The notes beneath the pieces were generated by a model, which did no database searches, had not been told where the DNA came from, and worked only from the letters and a program-made list of their open reading frames with translations. A DNA stretch of 64,000 nt. Source: Vibrio sp. SCSIO 43136 (GTDB taxonomy: Bacteria > Pseudomonadota > Gammaproteobacteria > Enterobacterales > Vibrionaceae). Positions 7,839 to 21,231 of this stretch are shown here, in pieces. The first letter of the stretch is position 1; each line of letters begins with the position of its first letter. Location: NCBI RefSeq assembly GCF_023716565.1, contig NZ_CP071848.1, forward strand, positions 2,356,001 through 2,420,000, read 5' to 3'. The translations under genes and the position numbers were made by a program.

Positions 7839-9263
7839 ATGAGTAAGAAACTGCTAATGAAAACCTGGGGTTGCCAGATGAACGAATACGATTCATCTAA
7901 AATGGTTGACCTGCTTAATGCTGCCGGTGGTTATGAGCTAACTGAGGATCCAGAAGAAGCAGATGTCCTTCTACTTAACACCTGTTCTATCCGCGAAAAA
8001 GCTCAGGAAAAAGTATTCCACCAGCTTGGTCGCTGGAAAACTCTGAAAGACAAAAAACCTGGCACCGTGATTGGTGTGGGTGGCTGTGTTGCTACTCAAG
8101 AAGGTGACCACATTCGTGAACGTGCACCATTTGTTGACGTTATCTTTGGCCCACAGACACTTCACCGTCTACCAGAGATGATCAAACAGTCTCAGGACGA
8201 TGAAGCGCCAGTGATGGATATCTCTTTCCCAGAGATTGAGAAATTTGACTCACTTCCTGAGCCTCGTGCAGAGGGTGCAACAGCTTTCGTTTCAATCATG
8301 GAAGGCTGTTCTAAATACTGTACTTACTGTGTAGTACCTTACACTCGTGGTGAAGAAGTTAGCCGTCCTATGGATGACGTGTTGTTCGAAGTGGCGCAAC
8401 TTGCAGAGCAAGGTGTCCGCGAAGTTAACCTGCTTGGTCAAAACGTAAACGCATACCGCGGTCCAATGCATGATGGTGATATCTGCTCATTTGCAGAACT
8501 TCTACGCCTAGTGGCATCTATCGATGGCATCGACCGTATTCGCTTTACCACTAGCCATCCAATGGAGTTCACTGACGACATCATCGCAGTGTATGAAGAT
8601 ACTCCTGAGCTTGTGAGCTTCCTGCACCTACCTGTGCAAAGTGGTAGTGATCGTATTCTGACCAACATGAAGCGTCCACACACAGCCATCGAGTACAAAT
8701 CAACGATCCGTAAGCTGCGTAAGGCTCGTCCTGACATTCAGATCAGCTCAGACTTCATCGTTGGTTTCCCTGGCGAGTCAGACAAAGACTTCCAAGACAC
8801 AATGAAGCTTATCCGCGATGTTGATTTTGATATGAGCTTTAGCTTTATCTTCTCGCCACGCCCTGGCACACCAGCAGCAGATTACCCATGTGATCTGAGC
8901 GAAGAGACCAAAAAAGAGCGTCTTTACGAGCTTCAACAAACTATCAATACTCAAGCGATGCGATACTCTCGCCTGATGCTTGGTACTGAGCAGCGTGTTC
9001 TTGTTGAAGGACCATCGAAGAAGAATCTGATGGAGCTACGTGCGCGTACTGAAAACAACCGTGTGGTGAACTTCGAAGGTTCAGCGGACCTAATCGGACA
9101 ATTCGTTGACGTGAAGATTGTAGACGTGTTCTCCAACTCACTGCGTGGTGAGCTAGTACGTACCGAAAAAGAAATGGACTTGCGTAATATCACTTCTCCT
9201 GCTGAAATGATGGAGAAGACCCGTAAAGAAGACGACCTAGGTGTTGCTACCTTTACGCCATAA
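7839..9263 (+). CDS. miaB: tRNA-2-methylthio-N6-dimethylallyladenosine synthase MiaB
   Basis: MiaB is a radical-SAM methylthiotransferase that converts i6A37 to ms2i6A37 in tRNAs reading UNN codons. The N-terminal MTTase domain carries three cluster cysteines, C12, C49 and C83. The radical-SAM cluster is C157-x3-C161-x2-C164 (CSKYCTYC), and a TRAM domain occupies the last ~65 residues. The 474-residue length is normal. It starts with ATG after TAAG and is followed by its own terminator. Context with ubiF on the opposite strand and phoH-ybeY-corC-lnt downstream matches the enterobacterial order. The tRNA-Leu and tRNA-Gln genes of the array are not MiaB substrates by first-base rule (they read CUN and CAR). 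Confidence 0.97.
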   Translation: MSKKLLMKTWGCQMNEYDSSKMVDLLNAAGGYELTEDPEEADVLLLNTCSIREKAQEKVFHQLGRWKTLKDKKPGTVIGVGGCVATQEGDHIRERAPFVDVIFGPQTLHRLPEMIKQSQDDEAPVMDISFPEIEKFDSLPEPRAEGATAFVSIMEGCSKYCTYCVVPYTRGEEVSRPMDDVLFEVAQLAEQGVREVNLLGQNVNAYRGPMHDGDICSFAELLRLVASIDGIDRIRFTTSHPMEFTDDIIAVYEDTPELVSFLHLPVQSGSDRILTNMKRPHTAIEYKSTIRKLRKARPDIQISSDFIVGFPGESDKDFQDTMKLIRDVDFDMSFSFIFSPRPGTPAADYPCDLSEETKKERLYELQQTINTQAMRYSRLMLGTEQRVLVEGPSKKNLMELRARTENNRVVNFEGSADLIGQFVDVKIVDVFSNSLRGELVRTEKEMDLRNITSPAEMMEKTRKEDDLGVATFTP

Positions 9264-9290
9264 AAAGTACGCAGAAACAATCTGAACTTT

Positions 9291-9317
9291 AAAGCCCGGT
9301 CGTTATCGGGCTTTTTA
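9291..9317 (+). terminator. Terminator between miaB and phoH
   Basis: An 8-bp stem AAAGCCCG / CGGGCTTT with an 8-nt loop is followed by a T run; it ends about 17 bp before the phoH start codon. Confidence 0.85.
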
Positions 9318-9333
9318 TTAATGAGAGGCAAGA

Positions 9334-10440
9334 TTGAGTAATAAAATAGTCACTCTAGAGATCAATCTAGAGCCAGAAGATAACCGCCGTCTGTCCAGCC
9401 TATGTGGACCATTTGATGACAACATCAAGCACCTTGAACGCCGTCTTGGCGTAGAAATTAATCACCGCAGCAACTTCTTCACCATAGTCGGTAAACCGCA
9501 TACGGCTGCCGCTGCGCTGGATATCATCAAATCCCTTTATGTCGATACTGCACCCGTTCGTGGCAATACTCCTGACATTGAGCCTGAGCAGATCCACCTA
9601 GCGATCAAAGAGTCTGGTATTCTAGAGCAGACCACAGAATCTACCATTGAGCACGGTAAAGAGGTCTTTATTAAGACCAAAAAAGGCGTGATCAAGCCAC
9701 GCACACCGAATCAGGGACAATACCTGATGAACATGGTGACTCACGATATAAGCTTTGGTATTGGTCCTGCTGGTACAGGTAAAACCTACCTAGCAGTGGC
9801 AGCTGCAGTTGATGCGCTAGAACGCCAAGAGATTCGCCGTATCTTGTTAACTCGCCCAGCGGTAGAAGCGGGTGAGAAGCTAGGTTTCCTACCGGGTGAC
9901 CTGAGCCAAAAAGTGGACCCATACTTGCGTCCACTTTACGATGCCCTATTTGAAATGATGGGCTTTGAGCGCGTTGAAAAGCTTATCGAGCGTAACGTTA
10001 TCGAAGTTGCACCACTGGCATACATGCGTGGCCGTACCCTAAACGATGCGTTTATCATCCTTGATGAAAGCCAGAACACCACGGTTGAGCAGATGAAAAT
10101 GTTCCTGACCCGTATTGGCTTCAACTCGCGAGCGGTGATCACCGGTGACGTGACTCAAATTGACTTACCTCGTGGTGCTAAATCTGGCCTTCGTCATGCC
10201 ATTGAAGTACTAAGCGAAGTGGATGACATCAGCTTCAACTTCTTCCAGTCAGACGATGTTGTGCGCCATCCTGTGGTTGCTCGAATCGTTAACGCTTATG
10301 AGAAGTGGGAAGCAAAAGACAGTAAAGAGCGCAAGGAACGTGATCGTATTCGTCGTGAAGAGCGTGAGGCTCAGCAAGCGGCGAACCAAGCCCTCGTAGA
10401 AGCTGCCGCCACTGCGGCCAAAGAGAAAAGCCCAGAATGA
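9334..10440 (+). CDS. ybeZ: PhoH-family ATPase (YbeZ)
   Basis: A cytoplasmic P-loop ATPase of the PhoH/YbeZ family, functionally tied to YbeY and RNA metabolism. The Walker A motif GPAGTGKT is at residues 144-151 and the Walker B-like FIILDESQN about 100 residues later; the first ~100 residues form a KH-like RNA-binding region, and the last ~40 are charged and helical. The start is TTG 9334 with a good ribosome binding site (GAGAGGC) seven bases upstream. The stop overlaps the ybeY start by 4 bp (ATGA), indicating translational coupling. Confidence 0.93.
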   Translation: MSNKIVTLEINLEPEDNRRLSSLCGPFDDNIKHLERRLGVEINHRSNFFTIVGKPHTAAAALDIIKSLYVDTAPVRGNTPDIEPEQIHLAIKESGILEQTTESTIEHGKEVFIKTKKGVIKPRTPNQGQYLMNMVTHDISFGIGPAGTGKTYLAVAAAVDALERQEIRRILLTRPAVEAGEKLGFLPGDLSQKVDPYLRPLYDALFEMMGFERVEKLIERNVIEVAPLAYMRGRTLNDAFIILDESQNTTVEQMKMFLTRIGFNSRAVITGDVTQIDLPRGAKSGLRHAIEVLSEVDDISFNFFQSDDVVRHPVVARIVNAYEKWEAKDSKERKERDRIRREEREAQQAANQALVEAAATAAKEKSPE

Positions 10441-10901
10441 GCATCGAACTAGACCTACAAATCGCGGTCGAAGATCCTAGCACACTACCAAGTGAGGCCG
10501 ACTTCAACAAATGGCTGAGTACTACAGTAAGCCAGTTTCAACCTCAAGCTGAAGTGACCATCCGCTTGGTAGATGAAGAAGAAAGCCACCAGCTGAATCA
10601 CGAATACCGTGGTAAAGATAAGCCAACTAACGTGCTTTCTTTCCCATTTGAAGTACCACCAGGTGTAGAGATCGATCTTTTAGGCGATCTCATCATTTGC
10701 CGTCAAGTCGTTGAAGCTGAGGCCAAAGAGCAAAATAAGCCTTTAGCAGCACATTGGGCTCACATGGTTGTACATGGTAGCTTGCATCTGCTAGGTTATG
10801 ATCATATCGAAGACGACGAAGCCGAAGAGATGGAGTCGCTCGAAACTGAAATCATGCAATCGATGGGCTTTGAAGACCCGTATATTGCTGAAAAAGAGTA
10901 G
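10437..10901 (+). CDS. ybeY: Endoribonuclease YbeY, 16S rRNA 3'-end maturation
   Basis: YbeY is a zinc-dependent single-strand endoribonuclease required for 16S rRNA 3'-end processing and late ribosome quality control. The metal motif is H113-x3-H117-x5-H123 in [13 protein letters not shown], followed by the usual acidic tail and the conserved MxSMGF-type end ([10 protein letters not shown]). At 154 residues it is the normal length. It is translationally coupled to ybeZ and followed after 57 bp by corC. Confidence 0.97.
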   Translation: MSIELDLQIAVEDPSTLPSEADFNKWLSTTVSQFQPQAEVTIRLVDEEESHQLNHEYRGKDKPTNVLSFPFEVPPGVEIDLLGDLIICRQVVEAEAKEQNKPLAAHWAHMVVHGSLHLLGYDHIEDDEAEEMESLETEIMQSMGFEDPYIAEKE

Positions 10902-10958
10902 TTTCCCACTGCTCTAGTGTGCTATCACACATCTGATAGCGTTTATGTATGAGAACTC

Positions 10959-11855
10959 ATGAACAACGAAGATAATTCGCCTCCCTCATCGGAAGGTAAA
11001 GCTGAAGGTCCGAGTAGAAAGTCCTTCTTTGAACGCCTAGGTCAACTATTCCAAGGTGAACCGAAAGACAGACAAGAGCTTGTCGATGTCATTCGCGATT
11101 CTGAAGAAAATGACCTGATTGACCACGACACCCGCGACATGCTCGAAGGAGTTATGGAAATCGCAGAACAGCGAGTGAGAGATATTATGATCCCACGCTC
11201 GCAAATGGTTACCGCTGAGAGCAGCCACGATCTTGACGAGCTGGTTGCCCTTATCACTGATGCGCAACACTCTCGTTACCCAGTGATCAGCGAAGATAAA
11301 GACCATGTCGAAGGCATTCTATTAGCGAAGGACCTACTTAAGTACCTTGGTTCCAACAGTGAACCATTTCAAATTGAACAAGTTATCCGCCCTGCTGTGG
11401 TAGTACCTGAGAGCAAACGAGTTGATAGACTGCTAAAAGAGTTCCGCGAAGAGCGTTACCACATGGCAATTGTTGTCGATGAGTTTGGCGGTGTTTCTGG
11501 CCTTGTAACCATCGAAGACATTCTTGAAGAGATTGTCGGCGAGATCGAAGATGAATTCGATGACGAGGAAGAAGTCGATATCCGCAAACTGAGCAAACAT
11601 ACTTACTCAGTGAAAGCGTTAGCAACGATAGAAGAGTTCAATGAAACCTTTGGCTCAAGCTTCAGCGATGAAGAAGTCGATACGGTAGGTGGGCTGGTCA
11701 TGACCCAGTTTGGTCACCTTCCAGCGCGAGGCGAAATTGTCGAAGTCGATGGTTATAGCTTCAAAGTGACATCTGCTGATAACCGCCGTGTTATTGCTCT
11801 GCAAGTCACCATTCCTGAAAGAGACAAAGAAGCCGTCTCCTCAACGGAAGAATAA
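10959..11855 (+). CDS. corC: CorC/YbeX family CBS-domain protein
   Basis: A 298-residue protein with a short charged N-terminus, two CBS domains (about residues 67-190, with the conserved IMIPRSQM entry and the [11 protein letters not shown] turn) and a C-terminal CorC/HlyC transporter-associated domain (about 205-285). The family binds adenine nucleotides and has been linked to Mg2+/Co2+ efflux and, as YbeX, to ribosome biogenesis; its place between ybeY and lnt supports the YbeX identity. No membrane segment is visible. The ATG follows a 57-bp gap after ybeY. Confidence 0.92.
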   Translation: MNNEDNSPPSSEGKAEGPSRKSFFERLGQLFQGEPKDRQELVDVIRDSEENDLIDHDTRDMLEGVMEIAEQRVRDIMIPRSQMVTAESSHDLDELVALITDAQHSRYPVISEDKDHVEGILLAKDLLKYLGSNSEPFQIEQVIRPAVVVPESKRVDRLLKEFREERYHMAIVVDEFGGVSGLVTIEDILEEIVGEIEDEFDDEEEVDIRKLSKHTYSVKALATIEEFNETFGSSFSDEEVDTVGGLVMTQFGHLPARGEIVEVDGYSFKVTSADNRRVIALQVTIPERDKEAVSSTEE

Positions 11856-11875
11856 AAGCGTAACTAAGCTCTATT

Positions 11876-11904
11876 ATGCTCGGCCTATTGGTCGAGCATT
11901 TTTT
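11876..11904 (+). terminator. Terminator-like hairpin between corC and lnt
   Basis: A 10-bp stem (ATGCTCGGCC / GGTCGAGCAT, one G-T pair) with loop TATT is followed by six T. lnt begins 34 bp later on the same strand, so this may attenuate rather than fully stop transcription into lnt. Confidence 0.8.
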
Positions 11905-11937
11905 ATCTCAGGATCCAATTCAAGGTAGTTTTTTCCG

Positions 11938-13449
11938 ATGGCAAAATTCTGGAATCACCGTTTCATCCAGTTAGTTTTAGCATTCCTACTCGGTGCAAGT
12001 GCGACGTTAGCCTTTGCACCCTATCAACTATGGCTATTTGCCTTTGTCAGCTTAACTGGCTTATTGGTGCTAATCGATGGCAAGAGCACCAAACAAGGCC
12101 TAGCGCTTGGTTATGCGTGGGGTTGGGGACAGTTTGTTACGGGAATAAGCTGGGTACACGTCAGCATAGACAACTTCGGTGGGCTGCCTAAAGTAGCCAG
12201 CCTTGCCTTGATGGCAGGCTTAATCGGCTATTTAGCTATCTACCCTGCGCTGTTTGCTGGCGCTCTCAATCGTTGGTTTAACCGCAATAAAACCGCCCGC
12301 CTGTTATTAGCAGCGCCTGCATTGTGGCTCATCAATGAGTGGCTTCGCGGTTGGGTGATGACCGGGTTTCCGTGGTTATGGCTTGGATACAGTCAAATCG
12401 ACTCACCACTGGCGACATATGCGCCTATCGGTGGGGTTGATACTATCTCTTACGTCATTGCATTAAGCTCTGGCGCAATTGCGTTGGCACTGATCTCCAA
12501 ACGCTTTCACTATGTCGTGATCCCAGCATGCCTGTTCGGCGTCGCTCTGATGTTTAACGGCGTAAACTGGGTCACCCCTAACCCAGACAGCAAAACCCAC
12601 TTTGCACTAATCCAAGGGAATATTGCCCAAGAGCTAAAGTGGATGCCTAACCAGCGTTGGCCGACCATCATGAAATACACCGACATCACCCGTGAAAACT
12701 GGGATGCCGATATCATCATTTGGCCAGAAGCAGCCATTCCTGCGTTCGAGAGCGAGTTGCCATCGTATCTGCACAACCTAGACAGTGCGGGCAAGCTCAA
12801 TGATGCAGCCATCATCACAGGCATTATCACTCAGCCGCAGAGCCATACGTTTCACAACAGCATCCTGTCGCTTGGCATCACCGAACACGGTGACTACAAC
12901 TACAATACTCAGCCAAGATACAACAAACACCACCTTTTGCCTTTTGGTGAGTTCGTCCCATTTGAAGATTGGTTGAGGCCTATCGCCCCATTCTTCAACT
13001 TACCCATGTCTTCTTTTAGTCGTGGCGATTTTGTACAGGCTAACCTAGAGGCCAATGGTCGCTATTTTGCTCCAGCTTTGTGTTACGAAATCATCTTCAA
13101 CGATCAGGTTCGCCAGAATGTCACCGAAGAGACGGACTACATCCTAACCCTATCCAATGACGCTTGGTTTGGTCACTCCATTGGGCCATTGCAACACATG
13201 GAAATTGCCCGCATGCGAGCGCTAGAGTTAGGTAAGCCCGTTGTACGTGCGACAAACAATGGTGTGACGGCGATTACCGATTATCAAGGCAAGATCATCG
13301 CAGCGGTACCACAATTTGAAACTCAAGTGTTAAGAGCTAAAGTAGAATCTACCACAGGAATGACGCCTTATCGTTTGGCAGGTACTATGCCGTTACAGGC
13401 ACTTGTGCTGATTGGTTTGATTGCAGCTTGGGTTAGAAGGTTTTCTTAA
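11938..13449 (+). CDS. lnt: Apolipoprotein N-acyltransferase Lnt
   Basis: Lnt adds the third acyl chain to the N-terminal cysteine of lipoproteins in the inner membrane, allowing Lol-dependent sorting. The first ~210 residues contain about six membrane helices; the periplasmic nitrilase-like domain follows with the catalytic triad visible as E264 (IWPEAAIP), K330 ([10 protein letters not shown]) and C382 (ALCYEI). A C-terminal helix re-enters the membrane. At 503 residues it is standard length. It has direct clients in this window: LptE, RlpA, MetQ, ApbE and several unknown lipoproteins. Confidence 0.96.
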   Translation: MAKFWNHRFIQLVLAFLLGASATLAFAPYQLWLFAFVSLTGLLVLIDGKSTKQGLALGYAWGWGQFVTGISWVHVSIDNFGGLPKVASLALMAGLIGYLAIYPALFAGALNRWFNRNKTARLLLAAPALWLINEWLRGWVMTGFPWLWLGYSQIDSPLATYAPIGGVDTISYVIALSSGAIALALISKRFHYVVIPACLFGVALMFNGVNWVTPNPDSKTHFALIQGNIAQELKWMPNQRWPTIMKYTDITRENWDADIIIWPEAAIPAFESELPSYLHNLDSAGKLNDAAIITGIITQPQSHTFHNSILSLGITEHGDYNYNTQPRYNKHHLLPFGEFVPFEDWLRPIAPFFNLPMSSFSRGDFVQANLEANGRYFAPALCYEIIFNDQVRQNVTEETDYILTLSNDAWFGHSIGPLQHMEIARMRALELGKPVVRATNNGVTAITDYQGKIIAAVPQFETQVLRAKVESTTGMTPYRLAGTMPLQALVLIGLIAAWVRRFS

Positions 13450-13475
13450 TTCATCGTAGTTCAGGTTCTGCCCAC

Positions 13476-13496
13476 CTCCCCCTTGAAAAGGGGGAG
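13476..13496. other. Strong GC hairpin between convergent lnt and ybeL
   Basis: A 9-bp perfect stem (CTCCCCCTT / AAGGGGGAG) with a 3-nt loop. Neither strand continues into a T run, so it is a weak candidate for a bidirectional terminator and more likely an mRNA 3'-end-stabilising hairpin. Confidence 0.5.
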
Positions 13497-13519
13497 AACC
13501 AGTCATATTCTCTCTGCTG

Positions 13520-13993
13520 CTATGGCTTCAACGCCAACCGAGTAAACCCATCGTGGCCGCACTCTTTACACGGCTCAATAATGGTTGGGTGATTGTAATA
13601 ACTCTTATGGGTACATTTATCACACACCAAATATCCCAACCCGATAATATCTCCAGCCTGATACAAGCCTTTATGGTCTAGATCCATAAACAGCTCTCGC
13701 CACTCAACTTGAGTACGATCGGTGATCTCAAGCAGCCCTTCCCAAATAGAATTAGAAACCATGAGATAAAACGGACTACGGTCTCGGTCTTTTTGATAGG
13801 TATCAGCAAATTCTTTCAGATCTGAACGAACATAAGCAGAGACGAGTGCCATTTCATCTTTTGTCATGTCACTGGCCGCATTAACGACTTCCGCCGAGGT
13901 GTTTAGCACATTATTCAACTCTTCAGGACTGTGCTTTAACGTCTCGACCACTTCATCTAATTTTGCTTCATAACCGACTTTACGCTCAGGCAT
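13520..13993 (-). CDS. ybeL: Zinc-ribbon protein YbeL (DUF1451)
   Basis: A 157-residue cytoplasmic protein of unknown molecular function. The N-terminal two thirds is helical and charged; a C-terminal zinc ribbon shows CDKC and CKEC pairs, with an HKSYYNHP segment between them. I start at ATG 13993, preceded by an excellent GGAGGTG ribosome binding site; a longer open frame extends 21 codons further upstream with no support. It is divergent from leuS, as ybeL is in E. coli, which supports the name. Confidence 0.88.
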   Translation of the reverse strand: MPERKVGYEAKLDEVVETLKHSPEELNNVLNTSAEVVNAASDMTKDEMALVSAYVRSDLKEFADTYQKDRDRSPFYLMVSNSIWEGLLEITDRTQVEWRELFMDLDHKGLYQAGDIIGLGYLVCDKCTHKSYYNHPTIIEPCKECGHDGFTRLALKP

Positions 13994-14067
13994 TGGGCAC
14001 CTCCGTGGATTGGCTATTGTTGAGTGTCGCTCCTTTATGTATTCTATGCGGATCACTAAAAGTCTGA

Positions 14068-16683
<2,616 letters not shown>

Positions 16684-16706
16684 TTAATGTAATTAGTGTC
16701 ATAACC

Positions 16707-16737
16707 AATAGGGCATCAAATTTGGTGCCCTATTTGA
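16707..16737 (+). terminator. Probable terminator after leuS
   Basis: AATAGGGCA pairs with TGCCCTATT around a short AT-rich inner stem, followed by TATTTGATT. The T tract is interrupted, so termination may be partial and lptE could be read through. Confidence 0.6.
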
Positions 16738-16836
16738 TTGTGGCTTCGTTAAATGCTCATTTCTAAGGAGTTCATCCAAGGATAATGTAATGTGTATTTA
16801 CCCAAGCTCAATTCTATTTACACAAGGGAGTTACTT

Positions 16837-17427
16837 GTGAGCCGACCAACTTTAACCACGGCCCTGCGCCTTTTTATCGTGCTTTTGCTATCTGTGTTGA
16901 CCACTGCTTGTGGTTTTCAGCTGCGTGGTACCTACTTACTCCCAGAAGAAGTATCGGATATTTCCTTAACCAGTTTTGATCAATATGGTGACCTAACTCG
17001 CTATGTAAAACATGAGCTCTACCTTAATGGTATTTCAACCGTCACTCCTGCGGCGGACATCCCTAACTTACACATTACTACCGCAAGCCAAAGTGAGCGC
17101 ACCCTGTCTCTCTACCAAAACAGCCGTGCGGCAGAATATGAACTTACTTTTGTGGTGAACTACCGCATTACCGTACCAGAGCTTGGTGATCAAAGTTACT
17201 CAACCACAGTTAACCGTACCTACCTTGACAACCCGCTAACAGCACTAGCAAAGTCTGAAGAAAAGGAAATGATCCTTGATGAAATGCGTCGCCAAGCCGC
17301 ACGTCAAATGATGCGCCAAATGGCTCGTATTCGTGCCAAGCTGGAAGCGGCGGATGATACTGAGCAACAAGTCGATCAAATTGACGATGGCGTAACCCAA
17401 ACGACTACCACTCAAGCGCAGGGCTAA
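16837..17427 (+). CDS. lptE: LPS-assembly lipoprotein LptE
   Basis: LptE is the outer-membrane lipoprotein that plugs the LptD barrel and helps deliver LPS to the cell surface. I start at GTG 16837 because AAGGGAG sits six bases upstream and the protein then begins with a normal lipoprotein signal peptide (MSRPTLTTALRLFIVLL) ending in LTTAC, then GFQLRG, the conserved start of mature LptE. The body matches the family in length (196 residues), and a glutamine/threonine-rich polar tail follows the last helix. It is followed after 5 bp by holA, the normal gene order. Confidence 0.92.
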   Translation: MSRPTLTTALRLFIVLLLSVLTTACGFQLRGTYLLPEEVSDISLTSFDQYGDLTRYVKHELYLNGISTVTPAADIPNLHITTASQSERTLSLYQNSRAAEYELTFVVNYRITVPELGDQSYSTTVNRTYLDNPLTALAKSEEKEMILDEMRRQAARQMMRQMARIRAKLEAADDTEQQVDQIDDGVTQTTTTQAQG

Positions 17428-17432
17428 CCTTA

Positions 17433-18458
17433 ATGCGAGTGTACGCCGATAAACTTGGCGAGCAATTAGCTCGCCAGCTGCAAGCTGTTTATGTACTGAC
17501 TGGCGCAGAACTACTTTTGCTACAAGAGAGTCGCCAAGCCATCATTAAAAAAGCCCAAAGTGAAGGTTTTGATGAGCGCCATCATTTCACGCTCGATGCC
17601 CAATTAGATTGGAACCAAGTATTTGACTGTACTCAGGCCCTAAGTTTGTTCTCTTCACGCCAGATCATCGAGCTTGAAATTGGTGAATCAGGGCTACCAG
17701 CGGGCGCAACCAAAGAGCTACAAGCACTGAGCGAAAGTTTACATGCTGATATCGTTTTGATCTTGATTGGCCAAAAGCTCACCAAAGCCCAAGAGAACGC
17801 AAAATGGTTTAAAGCACTTACCACAAGCGGTACGGTAGTAAGCTGCCTAACACCCGACATTAAGCGGTTGCCCCAGTTTGTCATGCAGCGATGTCGCAAA
17901 CTTAAACTTTCTCCAGATTCCCAAGCAGTGCAAATGCTTGCCCAATGGCATGAAGGTAACCTTCTAGCCTTGGTACAAAGCCTTGAGAAGCTGGCACTGC
18001 TCTACCCCGATGGTGAACTGACGTTAGTTCGTGTTGAAGAGGCGCTAAGTCGCCATAATCACTACACACCATTTCAGTGGGTTGATGCGCTACTCGCCGG
18101 GCAAACCAAGCGCTCACAACGTATTTTACGTCAGCTTCAAGCCGAAGGTGTTGAAGCTATCATCTTGCTGCGCAGTGTACAAAAAGAGCTGATGCAGCTA
18201 TTGGCAATGCAGCGTGAGATGCAAACCAAACCGATTGGTGCCGTCATGGAGAGTTTCCGTGTGTGGCAAAACAAGCGTCCACTCTACAACGCTGCCCTAC
18301 AACGCCTGTCACCAGTCCAGTTAGCTCGCTTGATACATCTGCTCACTGCCGCAGAATTGGAAGCAAAGACCCAATACGACAGCGGCGTTTGGACAACTCT
18401 TGCGCAACTATCGCTGGAGTGTTGCGCACATGACGCCCTTATCAGTAAGCTTAATTAA
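17433..18458 (+). CDS. holA: DNA polymerase III delta subunit HolA
   Basis: The delta subunit is the wrench of the clamp loader, opening the beta clamp. The 341-residue protein shows the family start (MRVYADKLGEQLARQL, then YVLTGAELLLLQES), the beta-binding hydrophobic region, and the C-terminal collar domain (LSPVQLARLIHLLTAAELEAKTQYD). It overlaps the lptE transcription unit with a 5-bp gap. In E. coli nadD and cobC follow holA; here rsfS follows directly after an 85-bp spacer. Confidence 0.95.
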   Translation: MRVYADKLGEQLARQLQAVYVLTGAELLLLQESRQAIIKKAQSEGFDERHHFTLDAQLDWNQVFDCTQALSLFSSRQIIELEIGESGLPAGATKELQALSESLHADIVLILIGQKLTKAQENAKWFKALTTSGTVVSCLTPDIKRLPQFVMQRCRKLKLSPDSQAVQMLAQWHEGNLLALVQSLEKLALLYPDGELTLVRVEEALSRHNHYTPFQWVDALLAGQTKRSQRILRQLQAEGVEAIILLRSVQKELMQLLAMQREMQTKPIGAVMESFRVWQNKRPLYNAALQRLSPVQLARLIHLLTAAELEAKTQYDSGVWTTLAQLSLECCAHDALISKLN

Positions 18459-18463
18459 AAGCA

Positions 18464-18472
18464 TGCTATACT
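18464..18472 (+). promoter_or_regulatory. Extended -10 promoter for rsfS-rlmH-mrdAB
   Basis: TGC followed by TATACT (18467-18472) forms an extended -10 element in the holA-rsfS spacer, followed by GC-rich CGGGCGC. No good -35 is visible at 17 bp spacing. Confidence 0.5.
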
Positions 18473-18543
18473 CGGGCGCTAAACTAGGCATTCAACCCTT
18501 ATGCCCCTAAGCCCTACTAAGCAATAAATTTGAGGACACTACC

Positions 18544-18861
18544 TTGCAACGCGAAGAACTACGAGATTTTCTAGCCGATAAAGTTGATGACATGAAAGCC
18601 GAAGAAATTGTGACTCTGGATGTCACTGGCAAATCGAGCGTTACTGATTTTATGGTGATCTGTACGGGTACTTCTAAACGCCATGTTTCATCTATCGCAG
18701 ATCACGTTGCTCAAGAAGCGAAAAAAGCGGGTCTGGAACCACTTGGGATCGACGGTGAAGTGGAAGGTGAATGGGTTGTTGTTGATATGGGCAGCACTAT
18801 GGTGCACGTACTGCAAGAGCAACACCGCGAGCTTTACCAGCTAGAGAAGCTTTGGAGCTAA
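18544..18861 (+). CDS. rsfS: Ribosomal silencing factor RsfS
   Basis: RsfS binds ribosomal protein L14 (uL14) on the 50S subunit and blocks subunit joining during starvation. The 105-residue protein has the family pattern: [23 protein letters not shown] and the C-terminal [16 protein letters not shown].....YQLEKLW. The start is TTG 18544, after a TGAGGA ribosome binding site. It is followed 3 bp later by rlmH, its usual partner. Confidence 0.95.
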   Translation: MQREELRDFLADKVDDMKAEEIVTLDVTGKSSVTDFMVICTGTSKRHVSSIADHVAQEAKKAGLEPLGIDGEVEGEWVVVDMGSTMVHVLQEQHRELYQLEKLWS

Positions 18862-18864
18862 GTT

Positions 18865-19335
18865 GTGAAAATTACGCTAATTGCGGTAGGCACAAAAATG
18901 CCAAAGTGGGTGGAAGAAGGCTTTCAAGAATATAAGCGCCGCTTCCCTCACGACATGCCACTTGATCTTATTGAGATCCCAGCGGGTAAGCGTGGAAAAA
19001 ATGCCGACATCGCTCGAATCTTACAAAAAGAAGGCGAAGCCATGCTGGCAGCAGTGCCAAAAGGCAACCGCATCGTTACCCTCGACATTCCAGGCAAACG
19101 TTGGGATACAGAGCAACTGGCGGGCCAGCTTGAAGCATGGAAACTTGATGCTCGCGATGTATCAATCTTAATAGGCGGGCCAGAGGGGCTTGCACCTGCG
19201 TGTAAAGCAGCAGCGGACCAAAGTTGGTCTCTGTCTCCTCTCACACTTCCCCACCCGCTTGTGCGTGTTGTGATGGCAGAAAGCCTTTACCGTGCGTGGA
19301 GCATTACTGCGAACCATCCTTACCACAGAGAATAA
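18865..19335 (+). CDS. rlmH: 23S rRNA pseudouridine1915 N3-methyltransferase RlmH
   Basis: RlmH is a SPOUT-class, SAM-dependent methyltransferase that makes m3Psi at 23S position 1915, acting on the assembled 70S ribosome. The knot signature [10 protein letters not shown] and the C-terminal [25 protein letters not shown] are complete. At 156 residues it is the family size. It starts with GTG three bases after the rsfS stop and ends 6 bp before mrdA. Confidence 0.96.
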   Translation: MKITLIAVGTKMPKWVEEGFQEYKRRFPHDMPLDLIEIPAGKRGKNADIARILQKEGEAMLAAVPKGNRIVTLDIPGKRWDTEQLAGQLEAWKLDARDVSILIGGPEGLAPACKAAADQSWSLSPLTLPHPLVRVVMAESLYRAWSITANHPYHRE

Positions 19336-19341
19336 TCCCTG

Positions 19342-21231
19342 ATGAGACGCAAACGCGCCCAGATCCGAGATTACCGAGCAGAAGCCGCCCTGTTTAGCCG
19401 CAGGGCGATTGTTGCCTTTTTTGGCATTATAGTGCTGATGGCGGTATTGCTGACGAACCTGTACAACATTCAGGTCAATCAGTACCAAGATTATAAAACA
19501 CGCTCCAACGATAACCGGATCAGCGTGGTGCCTATTGCGCCTAACCGCGGTCTTATTTATGACCGCAATGGGATCTTGCTGGCGGAAAACCGTCCAGTGT
19601 TCAGCCTCGAGCTAACCCCTGAAAAAATCAAAGACATCGACGATACGATTGCCCGCTTACAGGAGTTCCTAGAGATCTCTCCTGAACGTGTGGAAGCATT
19701 CCATAAAGAGCGTCGTCGTACTCGTCGTTTCAAATCCGTGTCACTGCTTACACAGCTTGATCAAGAACAAGTGGCAAAATTTGCTGTCAACCAGCACAAA
19801 TTCCCTGGGGTTGAAGTCTCTGCCACGCTAAAGCGCTTTTACCCATTTGGGGAAGAGTTAACCCATATTCTTGGTTACGTGTCGCGTATTAATGACAGAG
19901 ATATGCAGCGCTTGATCGCAGATGACAAAGCCGCTAATTACCAAGCTACCCGCGACATTGGCAAACTTGGTATCGAACGATTCTACGAAGATCAATTGCA
20001 TGGCACCGCAGGTTACCAAGAAGTTGAAGTCAACAGCCGCGGCCGAGTGATTCGAACCCTCAAATTCGTACCACCTGTCCCAGGTAAAGACATTGTGCTC
20101 AATCTGGATATCAAGCTCCAAAGCTATATCTACAAAATGCTCGATGGTCGTCGTGGTTCAGCGATAGTGCTCGATCCAGAAGATAACGGCGTATTAGCGA
20201 TGGTGTCGAGTCCAAGTTACGACCCAAACGCCTTTGTTCATGGGATTTCAAGCAAAGCATACAGTGCATTGCTTAACGACAAAGATCGCCCGCTAGTGAA
20301 CCGTGCCACACTGGGTATCTACCCACCCGCATCCACGGTAAAACCTTTCATCGCGGTAGCGGCGTTACAAGAAAAAGTGATTACGCCTTATACCACACGT
20401 AATGACCCGGGTTACTGGCGGATCCCTAACTCCAAAACCAAACCATTTCGTGATTGGCTGCGTTGGGGTCATGGCAAAGTGGATATCGTTAAATCGATTG
20501 AAGAATCTGTTGATACCTTCTTCTACCAAATTGCTTATGACATGGGCATCGACCGCCTATCAAGTTGGATGATGTTATTTGGTTTTGGTGAAAAGACTGG
20601 CATCGATATCTTTGAAGAAAGTAGCGCAAATATGCCAACCCGTGATTGGAAGATGGGTCGCCATCGCCAGCCTTGGTATCAAGGTGACACCATTCCTGTG
20701 GGTATCGGACAAGGCTATTGGACAGCAACTCCGCTGCAAATCGCCAAAGCGACCTCAGTGTTAGTCAACCGAGGTAATGTGATTGCACCACACCTGATCC
20801 GTGCCACGATTGATAAGTCGCAACAGCCGCACGTCGAAACGCTGCAACCTATTGAGACTTATCCACCAATCCAAGGGGTTAAAGAAAAATACTGGGACAT
20901 GGCATTGGAAGGCATGCGTCTGGTTAACCACGGTAAAAAAGGCACTGCACGACGTGCGTTTACCAATATGCCTTACGTCACTGGTGGTAAGTCAGGTACA
21001 GCGCAGGTGTTTGGCTTGAAAGAAGATGAAGAATACAACGCAGAAGAGCTTGCAGAGCATCTTCGCGACCACGCACTCTACACTGGCTTTGCCCCATGGG
21101 AGAATCCTGAAGTGGTGGTGACCTTGGTGCTGGAAAACGCAGGTGGTGGATCTTCACAAGGTGGCCCTGTGGCACGCCGCATTTTCGACCACATGCTTTT
21201 GGAAAAGAAACAGGACGCTAAGACACAATGA
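19342..21231 (+). CDS. mrdA: Penicillin-binding protein 2 (elongation transpeptidase)
   Basis: PBP2 is the DD-transpeptidase of the rod complex, working with RodA to build the lateral wall. One N-terminal membrane helix (about residues 22-42) anchors a periplasmic dimerisation region and the transpeptidase domain. Active-site motifs are S331-T-V-K334, S389-V-D391 (the SxD variant typical of PBP2) and K550-S-G-T. At 629 residues it is normal. Its stop overlaps the rodA start by 4 bp, giving translational coupling. Confidence 0.96.
   Translation: MRRKRAQIRDYRAEAALFSRRAIVAFFGIIVLMAVLLTNLYNIQVNQYQDYKTRSNDNRISVVPIAPNRGLIYDRNGILLAENRPVFSLELTPEKIKDIDDTIARLQEFLEISPERVEAFHKERRRTRRFKSVSLLTQLDQEQVAKFAVNQHKFPGVEVSATLKRFYPFGEELTHILGYVSRINDRDMQRLIADDKAANYQATRDIGKLGIERFYEDQLHGTAGYQEVEVNSRGRVIRTLKFVPPVPGKDIVLNLDIKLQSYIYKMLDGRRGSAIVLDPEDNGVLAMVSSPSYDPNAFVHGISSKAYSALLNDKDRPLVNRATLGIYPPASTVKPFIAVAALQEKVITPYTTRNDPGYWRIPNSKTKPFRDWLRWGHGKVDIVKSIEESVDTFFYQIAYDMGIDRLSSWMMLFGFGEKTGIDIFEESSANMPTRDWKMGRHRQPWYQGDTIPVGIGQGYWTATPLQIAKATSVLVNRGNVIAPHLIRATIDKSQQPHVETLQPIETYPPIQGVKEKYWDMALEGMRLVNHGKKGTARRAFTNMPYVTGGKSGTAQVFGLKEDEEYNAEELAEHLRDHALYTGFAPWENPEVVVTLVLENAGGGSSQGGPVARRIFDHMLLEKKQDAKTQ

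Noticed and set aside
13476..13496. GC hairpin after lnt as a Rho-independent terminator
   Set aside because: No T run follows on either strand, so it is recorded only as a hairpin.
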